Source: Ureibacillus sp. FSL W7-1570
Lineage (GTDB): Bacteria; Bacillota; Bacilli; Bacillales_A; Planococcaceae
Direction: 5' to 3'
DNA length: 64,000 nt
Assembly (NCBI RefSeq): GCF_038593265.1
Contig: NZ_CP151979.1
Coordinates: 3,045,001 to 3,109,000, forward strand
Below are positions 51,396-60,048 of this stretch, piece after piece. The position numbers were made by a program, and so were the translations under genes. How positions within the stretch are numbered: the first letter of the stretch is position 1; each line of letters begins with the position of its first letter. The notes under the pieces were generated by a model, which saw only the letters and a program-made list of their open reading frames with translations, ran no database searches and was not told the origin of the DNA.

Positions 51396-52927
51396 ATAAA
51401 TTTTTAAAAATCGTCGGAGCAGTAGCCATCATCAATATCGCAGCCCGGATTTTCGGATTTTTGAGGGAAATGGTCATCGGCTACCAATACGGATTTTCCT
51501 TCGCAGCCGACAGCATTTTTACGGCGTACATGGTGCCGAACTTCTTGTATTTGGTCGTTGGCGGCGCCTTTACAACGGCGGTCATTTCGTTGTATACACG
51601 AAAAACAACCGACCAGGCGGAATTTGTCAAGCAGTCCTTCACGATTGTGTTGACATCCGGAATCGTCATGACGGCGGTCGTGCTTCTGTTCACCGATCCA
51701 CTTATCAAGGAGTTATACGAAAACAACAAAGAAATTACACCGGAAGCCATTGAGTTGACGAAGCATTTGTTTTACTGGATGATGCCTTCATCAATTTTCT
51801 TGATTCTTGCTTCGTATTACAGCGGTTTATTGAATGTTCATAATAAATTTCATTTATCCAGCTTTTCCATCTTGATCTATAATGTCGCCTTTTTGGTCAT
51901 CGCGGTCGGCCTATCTTTCTTCATCGGGCCAATCGCTTACGGGGTCAGTGCGATGGTCAGTGCGGTGATCATGATTTATTTCCTGATTGCCGGCTACCGC
52001 AAGCTGAAATCCCATCCGATCGGCATCTCCTTTAAGCGGGATATGACGACAAGGGATTTGTGGATCATGGTGGTGCCCATTATGATCGGCGGCGGAACGA
52101 TCCAAATTTATGCGATGCTGCAACGTTTCTTTGCCCAGCTTCTGGGATTTGGGGAAAGCGCCATTTCCGTTGTCAACTATGCGTCGAGATTGACGCAATT
52201 CCCGCAAACCATTTTGATTACAGCGGTGACGACGGTCATCTATCCCATTTTAAGCCGGAAAGAAGCCGAAGATGATCATGAATCCATTCGGCACTTATAC
52301 AGCAAAGGATTGCGTTATTTGGTCTTATTGATGGTTCCTGTATCCATCTTCGCCTATTTCTACGCGGAAAATATCATCCAAGTCATCTTTGAATACGGAA
52401 ACTTTACTAAAGAAGGAACGAAATTGACGACGCCGGTGATGCAAATTTTCGTATTGTCCATGTTCTTCCTGGCGGCCAATACGTATATCACGCGATTCTA
52501 TTATGCAAAAGGGGATTCCCTTGCACCGGTCATCTTCAGCATCATCAACGTGTTCATCGTCAACATTGCGGTGATGTATTGGATGGCGGACTCGACAGGC
52601 GTCGCTTCCATCGCTTGGGGTACGCTGATCAGCTCGATTGTGAACACGCTGTTATTGATCGTTTATGCGCGCTTCAAATACGATTTGAAAGTCGGCGGGG
52701 GACAGTCGTCCAAAGAGTCCATCAAACTGCTCATTCCACTTATTTTAATCGGGTGCATTACATATTTTTCAAGCAAATACCTGGTGTTTGATTATAAGTG
52801 GATCACCTTCCTTGTCGGATTAGTCATTTTCGGCGTGAGTACAATCGGATTGTTGAAGCTGTTTGGCATCCAAGAGGTGGAAGAATACTGGAATAAAATC
52901 AGGGGCAAATTGAAAGGGAATAAATAA
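51392..52927 (+). CDS. MurJ/Wzx-type lipid-linked oligosaccharide flippase
   Basis: A 511-residue membrane protein with about 14 segments and the MviN/MurJ fold. The start (AARIFGFLREMVIGYQYGFS, AADSIFTAYMVPNFLYLVVG, GAFTTAVISLYTRK) carries the conserved MurJ motifs. It flips lipid-linked saccharides across the membrane. Its position in an operon with csaB and a glycosyltransferase suggests a dedicated flippase for the secondary wall polysaccharide rather than for lipid II, but sequence alone does not separate these. A strong terminator ends the operon. Confidence 0.85.
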   Translation: MNKFLKIVGAVAIINIAARIFGFLREMVIGYQYGFSFAADSIFTAYMVPNFLYLVVGGAFTTAVISLYTRKTTDQAEFVKQSFTIVLTSGIVMTAVVLLFTDPLIKELYENNKEITPEAIELTKHLFYWMMPSSIFLILASYYSGLLNVHNKFHLSSFSILIYNVAFLVIAVGLSFFIGPIAYGVSAMVSAVIMIYFLIAGYRKLKSHPIGISFKRDMTTRDLWIMVVPIMIGGGTIQIYAMLQRFFAQLLGFGESAISVVNYASRLTQFPQTILITAVTTVIYPILSRKEAEDDHESIRHLYSKGLRYLVLLMVPVSIFAYFYAENIIQVIFEYGNFTKEGTKLTTPVMQIFVLSMFFLAANTYITRFYYAKGDSLAPVIFSIINVFIVNIAVMYWMADSTGVASIAWGTLISSIVNTLLLIVYARFKYDLKVGGGQSSKESIKLLIPLILIGCITYFSSKYLVFDYKWITFLVGLVIFGVSTIGLLKLFGIQEVEEYWNKIRGKLKGNK

Positions 52928-52969
52928 AAGATATAGCGGTATGAGGTTGGGACAAACCCTTCCTCTATT

Positions 52970-53008
52970 AAAGGAGAATTTGAGCTTTCTCAAATTCTCC
53001 TTTTTTCT
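52970..53008 (+). terminator. Rho-independent terminator of the csaB operon
   Basis: AAGGAGAATTTGAG (52971-52984) pairs perfectly with CTCAAATTCTCCTT (52989-53002), followed by TTTTC. A GAGGTTGGGACAAACCC word stands just before; GAGGTCGGGACAACCCC occurs near 25250. Confidence 0.9.
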
Positions 53009-53454
53009 TGAACCCGGTTTTCGCAGCCTCAATTTTTTATTGGAATATTCGTTCAAACCCAAGCATAATAATAAGTATTATAATATTTTATCAAAAAAAT
53101 GTATTTACATCAAAAAAATACTATAACCTTTGTGAGCAAAATAATTGGAATGATGTTGTGAAGCATGATATTTTAGTATAGAGTAGAGAATACCGGTTTG
53201 ATGAACACTAAAAATTGGAAGAAAATATCATGTCTTTACAATTTGTGTCAATCGATATACTTATAGTAATAAAACTTTTAACCTAAAATGTTTTTTGTTT
53301 ATTTATACTATTTACACTGTGTTTATAGTCAATTTACACTATTTTACCTACTTTTATGTTTGGATTTTGTAAAATTATGATAATATTATTTAGCGTAAAC
53401 AGAATTTACTATATAATGAAAATGCTGTGAAGAATATGGATGGGGGTAAGTACA
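53007..53454 (+). promoter_or_regulatory. AT-rich upstream region of the TetR gene with a direct repeat
   Basis: This strongly AT-rich stretch has no gene. TTTACACT occurs at 53311-53318 and again at 53333-53340, 22 bp apart and flanking TATAGTC, which may be an operator. A TATAAT at 53412-53417 is the likely -10 box. Confidence 0.4.
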
Positions 53455-54027
53455 TTGCCTAGAGGTAGAAGAGTAAATTCGAGTGGTGAAAGAAGTAAAA
53501 AACTACTTCTAGAAAAGGCTACAGAATTATTTTCGAAAAATGGATATCATAAAACAAAAATTAGTGATATTGTGAAGTCTGCTAATTTGACACAGCCAAC
53601 GTTTTATCTTTATTTTGAAAATAAAGAGTCATTATATAATGATTTAATCTCACAGTTTAAAAATAACTTCCTAGAAACAATCAACCGCATTCAATCGGAG
53701 GCTGATGAGGGAAATATCGTTGAAAATATACATAGAAATTTGACGATTCTGTTCCGATTCTTTGAAAGTAAACCGCATTTAACCAAAATCGGTTACTATC
53801 AAACGGAAGAAGCAGACAAATTAAAAGAAAGATTTTCCGATCTGATCGAAGAAGTGTTGAAAGATCGGGCAGAATTTGCCGATTATGATATCCGTATTGT
53901 TGCTCACAGCTTGGTTGGCGCCATCGAGCGTCTCACATTGACTTTGCTGTTTACAAAAGAAAGAGAACCGGAACAACTGGCTTCTGAAATCATCAACTTG
54001 TATTTTGCGAGAAACTTCGTAAAATAG
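53455..54027 (+). CDS. TetR-family transcriptional regulator
   Basis: A 190-residue TetR-type repressor. The N-terminal helix-turn-helix is clear: KKLLLEKATELFSKNGYHKT followed by ISDIVKSANLTQPTFYLYFE and NKESLYNDL. The C-terminal ligand domain has no recognised motif. The best start is TTG 53455, with GGGGGTAAG about six bases upstream; an in-frame ATG at 53440 overlaps that site. It is much more AT-rich than adjoining genes. It may control itself through the repeated TTTACACT upstream. No target is evident. Confidence 0.85.
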   Translation: MPRGRRVNSSGERSKKLLLEKATELFSKNGYHKTKISDIVKSANLTQPTFYLYFENKESLYNDLISQFKNNFLETINRIQSEADEGNIVENIHRNLTILFRFFESKPHLTKIGYYQTEEADKLKERFSDLIEEVLKDRAEFADYDIRIVAHSLVGAIERLTLTLLFTKEREPEQLASEIINLYFARNFVK

Positions 54028-54068
54028 TGGTGAAATTTTTTGGAAGCGATCGTATAGAATGACTTCCC

Positions 54069-54114
54069 AATCCTTAAAAGTTCGAATACCGTGCTTTTTA
54101 AGGATTTTTTTTTA
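54069..54114 (+). terminator. Rho-independent terminator of the TetR gene
   Basis: AATCCTTAAAA (54069-54079) pairs with TTTTAAGGATT (54096-54106), followed by TTTTTTT. Confidence 0.85.
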
Positions 54115-54117
54115 ACG

Positions 54118-54156
54118 ATAAAAAGAGCCATATTCATTCAAGAATGAACATGGCTC
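54118..54156 (-). terminator. Rho-independent terminator of the S41 peptidase gene
   Basis: GAGCCATATTCATTC (54125-54139) pairs with GAATGAACATGGCTC (54142-54156), read leftward followed by TTTTTATCG. Confidence 0.9.
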
Positions 54157-54172
54157 GGTCAGGTGCCGGAAA

Positions 54173-55606
54173 TTAATTGTTTCTTACAGTCACGCGCAAA
54201 TAGGCCCCTTCTTTTAATGGATTGTTCTGTTTGTCTTTCAATGTTGGATGGACGAGAAGCATATACTCGCTACCTGCTGATAATGGCTGATTAGGCGTCA
54301 CAATCAATTGATTGCCTTTTGTTGATAGAGAAACATCCACTTTATTTCCGCCCAATTCCACCAGCTCGACATCATTTCCATTGACTGGGCCCAATTGGCG
54401 GTTCAACGTGATTGTAAATGTTTTTGTTGTCGGCACATTCGTCAAAGCTTTCATCTCTTTATAGTTTGCGAGTTTTTCGGCAATGGCATCATAATGCGCC
54501 TGATAAAGCGGATCGGATTTCGTAATGATATCCGGTGTGATTCCGGTATTGCGGATCACGGTTCCATTCGGGCCGAAAAATTCGCCGATGGTCAGTTTTA
54601 ATACACCATTGTCGGATAGTTCATAAAAGGCTTGCATCGTGCCTTTTCCGTATGTTTTTTCCCCGTAAATCACCGCCGCTTGATAATCTTTCAACGAGGC
54701 GACGGTCATTTCGGAAGCGCTGGCGCTATAGCGGTTTACAAGCACTTTCGTATGATTGTCAAAAATTCGTTGCGGCCCAACCAGTTTCACCAGCAAAGAG
54801 CCGTCGGAAGCCAGCTGGTATTTATTTCTTTCCCGGTCGTAATATAAATAATATTGGGTATTCACTTTGCTGTATTTCACTTTATAGGCATATTCCGTAT
54901 TTTGGAATAAACCGATCAGATCTTCCGCCGCATCCACATATCCGCCGCCATTGTTTTGCAAATCGAGGATGAAGGAAGTGGCTCCTTGTTTTTTCAATTT
55001 GTCATACTCTTTTTTCACAAGCTCGGCAGCGTTTTCTGAGAAGGATTGGAGCTGGATGTAGCCGACATTTCCGTAAAGAAGCCGGCTTGCTGTATTCGGG
55101 ATGGAGAAAGGTTTTCTTGTCAAAGTTTTCGTCACCGTTGAACCATCGGCTTTCAAAACTTGAACGGTCACTTTTGTATTCTCTTTCCCCAAAAGTAATG
55201 CCTGACCTTCCTCAACGGTTTTTCCTTGGAGGGAAACGGAATCCACTTTTGTGATAATATCTCCAGCTTCCAGCCCCTGTTCAAAGGCACTGCCGTCTTC
55301 GATCACATACGTAATCAACATGCCTTTTTCATGTTGGAGCATGACCACCCCGATTCCAACCTGTTTCATGTTCACCGTGTTCATAAAACTGTCATATTCT
55401 TCCTGTGTAAAGTAGCTGGAATACGGGTCAAGCATATTAATGGCTTCATCAATGGTCGTTGCCTGATCGATATTCCCTTTGATCTCGCCGTAATATTCAC
55501 TTTTTACAATCCCTTTTATTTCTTGCAATACATTTGCTGCTTGTACATTCAACGGCAATAATAGAATGAAAAGCAGCATCGGGATGACTGAAAACCATTT
55601 TTTCAT
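54173..55606 (-). CDS. S41-family C-terminal processing peptidase with SbsA-type Ig-like domain
   Basis: A 477-residue exported serine protease of the CtpA family. Signal peptide ~1-23 (ending VQA); a short helical domain; a PDZ domain ~95-170 (GSAFEQGLEAGDIITKVDSV); and the S41 catalytic domain ~175-375, with LDLQNNGGGYVDAAEDLIGL, the catalytic Ser in NRYSASASEM and the Lys in IYGEKTYGKGTMQAF. A C-terminal Ig-like domain of the SbsA type (~395-477, ending AYLRVTVRNN), as found in S-layer proteins, replaces the usual peptidoglycan-binding domain. It processes exported proteins, perhaps S-layer components. ATG 55606 follows AGAGGTG by six bases. Confidence 0.88.
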   Translation of the reverse strand: MKKWFSVIPMLLFILLLPLNVQAANVLQEIKGIVKSEYYGEIKGNIDQATTIDEAINMLDPYSSYFTQEEYDSFMNTVNMKQVGIGVVMLQHEKGMLITYVIEDGSAFEQGLEAGDIITKVDSVSLQGKTVEEGQALLLGKENTKVTVQVLKADGSTVTKTLTRKPFSIPNTASRLLYGNVGYIQLQSFSENAAELVKKEYDKLKKQGATSFILDLQNNGGGYVDAAEDLIGLFQNTEYAYKVKYSKVNTQYYLYYDRERNKYQLASDGSLLVKLVGPQRIFDNHTKVLVNRYSASASEMTVASLKDYQAAVIYGEKTYGKGTMQAFYELSDNGVLKLTIGEFFGPNGTVIRNTGITPDIITKSDPLYQAHYDAIAEKLANYKEMKALTNVPTTKTFTITLNRQLGPVNGNDVELVELGGNKVDVSLSTKGNQLIVTPNQPLSAGSEYMLLVHPTLKDKQNNPLKEGAYLRVTVRNN

Positions 55607-55966
55607 GTGGTACACCTCTACTTTCTGGATGTCTCTATTATAGCAATTGGAGCTGGATGATATAAACAGTTTCTGAGAGATTGATAGAATAATATTTTAA
55701 TCGGTGAAGGGAAGGGATGGAGGAAGCATAGATGCCCTTCACATGTGGAAATGGAGTGCAAACTTGCGGCAAAGCATCGGAGAAACATTTTGCCGGCTTG
55801 ATGGAAGAAACCGGAAGTGTATGTATCGTGCCCGACAAAACAGGGTTTAGCCTTTGTTACAACATATGTACATGAAAGACTAAATAAAACGAAAAGGGGA
55901 ATGTTTTTGAAATATTTTTGTAATGTTTTTGTAACAAAGAAGGCGTCCATGTTTCATTGTTAGGGA

Positions 55967-56045
55967 TGAACGATTCGCCAATCCAAGGCAGGAATCCGCC
56001 AAGGGGGAAATTCTGAGCAAAGCGGGAATGGAAAACCGCCGAAGA
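55967..56045. repeat. Short remnant of CGCCAA-type 21-bp repeats
   Basis: GATTCGCCAATCCAAGGCAGG and AATCCGCCAAGGGGGAAATTC are consecutive 21-bp units, followed after a gap by AAACCGCCGAAG. It looks like an eroded copy of the 36.4-kb type of array. Confidence 0.6.
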
Positions 56046-56065
56046 TATTATTATAGAAGTTTCTC

Positions 56066-56108
56066 AAAAAAAAATGGGAGCCGCCCGGAAAGCCGTTGCT
56101 CTCCAAAC
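56066..56108 (-). terminator. Probable terminator of brnQ
   Basis: GGGAGC...(56078-56083) pairs with GCTCTCC (56098-56104) with an inner CGG/CCG pair; leftward it is followed by ATTTTTTTTTGAG. Confidence 0.6.
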
Positions 56109-56119
56109 AGCTCCTTCTA

Positions 56120-57457
56120 TTAATTTGTTGCGCCTTTTGCAGACTTCGTTATAAGATGGATGATCCAGCCGATGACAAGTCCGACAATGGCTGGAACGAG
56201 CCATCCAAGGCTTTGTTCATATAACGGAAAAGAACTTACCAATTTTTCATACCAGCCGATGCTGAATCCGGCCCCTTTAATTCCATCGTATAAGCTTACA
56301 AAGGCTGTTGCAATCAAAGCTAACGTGTAAACAATTGGTGCCCGGTTCCAAGCTTTGTCGAACATGACCATAAACATGAGCACGATGGCGATAGGGTAGA
56401 TGAATAAAAGCACCGGCAAAGTGATTTGAATCAATTTAGCCAACCCGAAGTTTGAAATCAAGAAAGAGAATACGGTAAAAATCACGACCAATAATTTATA
56501 GGAAAGTTTCGGGAATAGTTTTGAAAAGAATGTCGCATTTGCGGTAATCAAACCAACTGATGTGGTGATACAAGCCAAGATGATGACCAATGATAAAATG
56601 ATGCTTCCCGTGTTGCCGTACAATACTTTTGAAGCGGCGGAGATGACGCTGCCGCCTTCATCAAAATAGCCTGTCACCGTCGGACTGGATGCCCCAATCC
56701 AAGATAAAGAAATATAAACGAACGCTAGTCCCAAGGCTGCAACAATTCCGGCAAAAATCGTGATGGTCACTTGTTTCGCCCGGTCCATGATCCCTTTTGC
56801 CTGGATGGATTGGACAACGACGATACCGAATACAAGGGATGCAAGCACGTCCATTGTCAAGTACCCTTCAACAAACCCTTTTGAAAAAGCTTTCGTAATG
56901 TAATCACCTTGGGCTTCTTGAAGTGGCCCCATTGGCGTGATGACGCTTTTTAACGCAAGCAATAAAATAACGATCAATAAAGCGGGCGTCAAGATTTTAC
57001 CGATACGGTCCACCAATTTAGTTGGATTCAAGGCCAGATATAAACTGATGGCAAAATAGATCAACGAACTGATAAATAAAGGCACCCAACTTTCAGCCTG
57101 CGCTTCTGATAAGTATGGCGCAATCCCGATTTCATAGGTCACGGCGCCGGTACGGGGAATCGCAAAAAGCGGCCCGATGGATAAATAGACCACCGCTGTG
57201 AAGATGATGCCGAACAACGGATGGATCCGGCCGGCCACTTCTTGAAGGTCCCCTCCATTTTTAGCGACGGTCACGATCCCTGTAAGCGGCAAACCCACAC
57301 CTGTAATAAGGAATCCGATGATTGCGGGAAGGAGGTGTTCACCTGCTTGTTGTCCCAATAGCGGCGGGAAAATGATATTACCAGCTCCCAAAAACAGAGC
57401 GAATAGCATAAACCCTACAGCCAAATTGTTTTTAATAAAACTACCAAGATTATTCAT
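56120..57457 (-). CDS. brnQ: Branched-chain amino acid transporter BrnQ
   Basis: A 445-residue permease of the LIVCS family that imports Leu, Ile and Val with Na+ or H+. Twelve membrane segments are predicted. The N-terminus FALFLGAGNIIFPPLLGQQA is the family signature, and ITGVGLPLTGIVTVAKNGGD and GPLFAIPRTGAVTYEIGIAP also match. It is a single gene. A near-consensus CodY site sits about 40 bp upstream of the start, in keeping with the known control of brnQ genes by CodY in related bacteria. Confidence 0.93.
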   Translation of the reverse strand: MNNLGSFIKNNLAVGFMLFALFLGAGNIIFPPLLGQQAGEHLLPAIIGFLITGVGLPLTGIVTVAKNGGDLQEVAGRIHPLFGIIFTAVVYLSIGPLFAIPRTGAVTYEIGIAPYLSEAQAESWVPLFISSLIYFAISLYLALNPTKLVDRIGKILTPALLIVILLLALKSVITPMGPLQEAQGDYITKAFSKGFVEGYLTMDVLASLVFGIVVVQSIQAKGIMDRAKQVTITIFAGIVAALGLAFVYISLSWIGASSPTVTGYFDEGGSVISAASKVLYGNTGSIILSLVIILACITTSVGLITANATFFSKLFPKLSYKLLVVIFTVFSFLISNFGLAKLIQITLPVLLFIYPIAIVLMFMVMFDKAWNRAPIVYTLALIATAFVSLYDGIKGAGFSIGWYEKLVSSFPLYEQSLGWLVPAIVGLVIGWIIHLITKSAKGATN

Positions 57458-57494
57458 GATGCATTTTCTCCTTCAGTTATTTAAGAATAGAGTA

Positions 57495-57509
57495 AAATTT
57501 CTAAAAATT
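57495..57509. promoter_or_regulatory. Candidate CodY box upstream of brnQ
   Basis: AAATTTCTAAAAATT matches the CodY consensus AATTTTCWGAAAATT at 13 of 15 positions, on either strand. It lies 38-52 bp upstream of the brnQ start codon. Confidence 0.55.
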
Positions 57510-57627
57510 TAAAATAGTAACTTGACACCAACAATGTCGAATTCTATCACATGTTGTCGAAAAAGACAAACACAATTTTTTAAGATTTTTGGGAACGGTT
57601 GGCAAGATATTTAAAATTATAAGCTTT

Positions 57628-57656
57628 TTGCCGAAATAGAAAATAAGTAGTATGAT
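57628..57656 (+). promoter_or_regulatory. Candidate sigma-A promoter of the LysM-NlpC/P60 gene
   Basis: TTGCCG (57628-57633), 17-bp spacer, TATGAT (57651-57656); the leader would be about 30 bases. Confidence 0.6.
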
Positions 57657-57691
57657 AGAATCACAAATTTCCTTTTGAAGGAGGGAAAGGG

Positions 57692-58597
57692 ATGTATCCT
57701 CGAAAGAAGTCGATGCTGATCGGTGCGGCCATATTGGCGAGCTGCATTTTCTCGCCGAGCGTTTATGCGACGACAGATAACGGTGTGAAAACAACCGTCG
57801 CCCATTCTAACATAAAAAGCATGATCATGTCTAATCATATCGCCAATTTGGATCGTTCCGAAACGAGAAAAGAAACGTTATCCAAAGCCCGAATGACCAA
57901 ATTGAGCGACCAGCAGATTGCGTCTTCCATTACATATAAAGTGGCTGCAGGCGATACGTTAACAAAAATCGCGAAAAAATTTAATGTGTCAGTGGAGGAG
58001 ATTGTCCGATGGAATCAATTGCCTTCCGCCGATAAGATTTATGTTGGACAAATATTGAACATTTATGCTTCTTCAACGGGTGTTGCGGCAGGAAATCCCG
58101 GCAATGGCGCGGGCAATCAGACGGATACTTCCGCAAATGAGGAAGCGTTGAAGGATAAAGCCATCGAAGCCCAGTTGGCAAAAGAACGGTTGATCGAAAC
58201 AAATCCTTCCGACAAAGGACAAGCCATCTACAAAAAAGCGATCGAAATCGCCAAAACGTATTTGGGTGTGCCGTATTTATTCGGAGGCAACACGCCGGAT
58301 GGATTTGATTGTTCCGGATTTGTCCGTTACGTGTATGCGAATGCCGGCTTGGATATCTTGAGAAAGAGCAGTGAAGACTACTTCATGCAAGATACGACAA
58401 AAGTGAAAAATCCAGTCCCTGGCGATCTCGTTTTCTTTAAACATACATACAAAGCAGGGGTTTCACACATGGGCATTTATCTCGGCGACGGAAAATTTAT
58501 CCACGCCGGGAATGATGGGGTGGAAATTTCAAATGTTTCCGCTGATTATTGGAAAAAACATTTTGTAGCGTACAAGCGATTCAACGGAATCAAGTGA
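57692..58597 (+). CDS. LysM and NlpC/P60 domain peptidoglycan endopeptidase
   Basis: A 301-residue exported enzyme. Signal peptide ~1-26 (ending VYA); one LysM domain ~90-130 (YKVAAGDTLTKIAKKFNVSV, GQILNIY) that binds glycan; a linker; and a C-terminal NlpC/P60 domain ~180-300 with DGFDCSGFVRYVYANAG (catalytic Cys), VPGDLVFFKHTYKAGVSHMG (His) and GDGKFIHAGND. It belongs to the LytE/CwlS-type DL-endopeptidases involved in wall turnover and cell separation. Unlike the two other NlpC/P60 genes of the window it uses LysM rather than SLH for anchoring. AGGAGGG stands upstream. Confidence 0.92.
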   Translation: MYPRKKSMLIGAAILASCIFSPSVYATTDNGVKTTVAHSNIKSMIMSNHIANLDRSETRKETLSKARMTKLSDQQIASSITYKVAAGDTLTKIAKKFNVSVEEIVRWNQLPSADKIYVGQILNIYASSTGVAAGNPGNGAGNQTDTSANEEALKDKAIEAQLAKERLIETNPSDKGQAIYKKAIEIAKTYLGVPYLFGGNTPDGFDCSGFVRYVYANAGLDILRKSSEDYFMQDTTKVKNPVPGDLVFFKHTYKAGVSHMGIYLGDGKFIHAGNDGVEISNVSADYWKKHFVAYKRFNGIK

Positions 58598-58610
58598 GAA
58601 TAGGTTTTTT

Positions 58611-58650
58611 GCCGTCTGGAAAGGAAAGCGTTCCAGTCGGCTTTTTATTT
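58611..58650 (+). terminator. Rho-independent terminator
   Basis: GCCGTCTGGAA (58611-58621) pairs with TTCCAGTCGGC (58631-58641), followed by TTTTTATTT. Confidence 0.9.
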
Positions 58651-58679
58651 GAAGGCATGTTTTTCTAAAAAGGGATGTA

Positions 58680-59930
58680 CGAAAGGTGAATTCATCCGCA
58701 CTGATAGGGAATGCATCCGGACTAAATGGGGGAGTATCCACACCAAAAAGATGCCCAAACGCACTAAAGGGGATCTCATCCGAACTAAATAGGGGAGTAT
58801 CCGAACCAAAAGGATGCCCAAACGCACCAAAGGGGATCGCATCTGAACTAAATAGGGGAGTATCCGAACCAAAAGGATGCCCAAACGCACTAAAGGGGAA
58901 CGCATCCGGACTAAAAGGATGCCCAAACGCACCAAAGAGAGGAGTATCCGAACTAAAAGGATGCCCATTCGCACTAAAGGCGACCACAAATGCACTAAAT
59001 AAGACAGTATCCGCACCAAAGGGGAATGCATCCACACCAAAAGGATGCCCATCCGCACCAAAGGGGAATGTATCCGAACAAAATAGGGGAGTATCCGAAC
59101 CAAAAGGATGCCCAAACGCACCAAAGGGGAACGCATCCGAACAAAATAGGGGAGTATCCGAACCAAAAGGATGCCCATTCGCACTAAAGGGGATCTCATC
59201 CGAACAAAATAGGGGAGTATCCGAACCAAAAGGATGCCCAAACGCACTAAAGGGGATCGCATCCGAACTAAATAGGGGAGTATCCGAACCAAAAGGATGC
59301 CCAAACGCACTAAAGGGGATCTCATCCGAACAAAATAGGGGAGTATCCGAACCAAAAGGATGCCCAAACGCACTAAAGGGGATCGCATCCGAACAAAATA
59401 GGGGAGTATCCGAACCAAAAGGATGCCCAAACGCACTAAAGGGGATCGCATCCGAACTAAATAGGAGAGTATCCACACCAAAAGGATGCCCAAACGCACC
59501 AAAGGGGATCGCATCTGAACTAAATAGGGGAGTATCCGAACCAAAAGGATGCCCAAACGCACCAAAGAGAGGAGTATCCGAACTAAAAGGATGCCCATTC
59601 GCACTAAAGGCGACCACAAATGCACTAAATAAGACAGTATCCGCACCAAAGGGGATCTCATCCACACCAAAAGGATGCCCAAACGCACTAAAGGGGATCG
59701 CATCCGAACTAAAAGGATGCCCATTCGCACTAAAGGGGAACGCATCCGAACTAAATAGGAGAGTATCCGAACCAAAAGGATGCCCAAACGCACCAAAGGG
59801 GATCGCATCCGAACTAAAAGGATGCTCATTCGCACTAAAGGCGACCACAAATGCACTAAATAAGACAGTATCCGCACCAAAACGCCCCCATCCGCACCAA
59901 ATCGAATCCCGCCCGCACCAATCAAACAAT
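58680..59930. repeat. Large array of 63-bp (3 x 21) units
   Basis: About 20 units. A full unit joins ATCCGAACTAAATAGGGGAGT, ATCCGAACCAAAAGGATGCCC and AAACGCACTAAAGGGGATCGC. Some units lack one module or carry CGACCACAAATGCACTAAATAAGACAGT. A block of roughly 250 bp recurs (near 58930-59010, 59570-59650 and 59800-59880). The period divides by three, so both strands stay open for over 400 codons, but this open frame runs through the terminator and into slaP, which argues against coding. Confidence 0.93.
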
Positions 59931-59978
59931 TGGACTCCTCCCGGCAATGCCGTTTCCCGCCAATCACACATCAAAACA

Positions 59979-60010
59979 AAAAAGAGCGAATCTTTTACAT
60001 TCGCTCTTTT
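59979..60010 (-). terminator. Rho-independent terminator of secA2-slaP
   Basis: AAAAGAGCGAAT (59980-59991) pairs perfectly with ATTCGCTCTTTT (59999-60010); leftward it is followed by a short T-rich run. Confidence 0.85.
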
Positions 60011-60048
60011 CAAACAAACTCCTATTGAACATGCCCATGCAATCCCTA

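Larger units (their letters stand above)
55607..56119. other. Intergenic region between the peptidase and brnQ
   Basis: About 510 bp without a convincing gene. It contains promoter-type DNA for the peptidase, a few CCGCC repeats (55967-56045) and the brnQ terminator. Confidence 0.45.
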
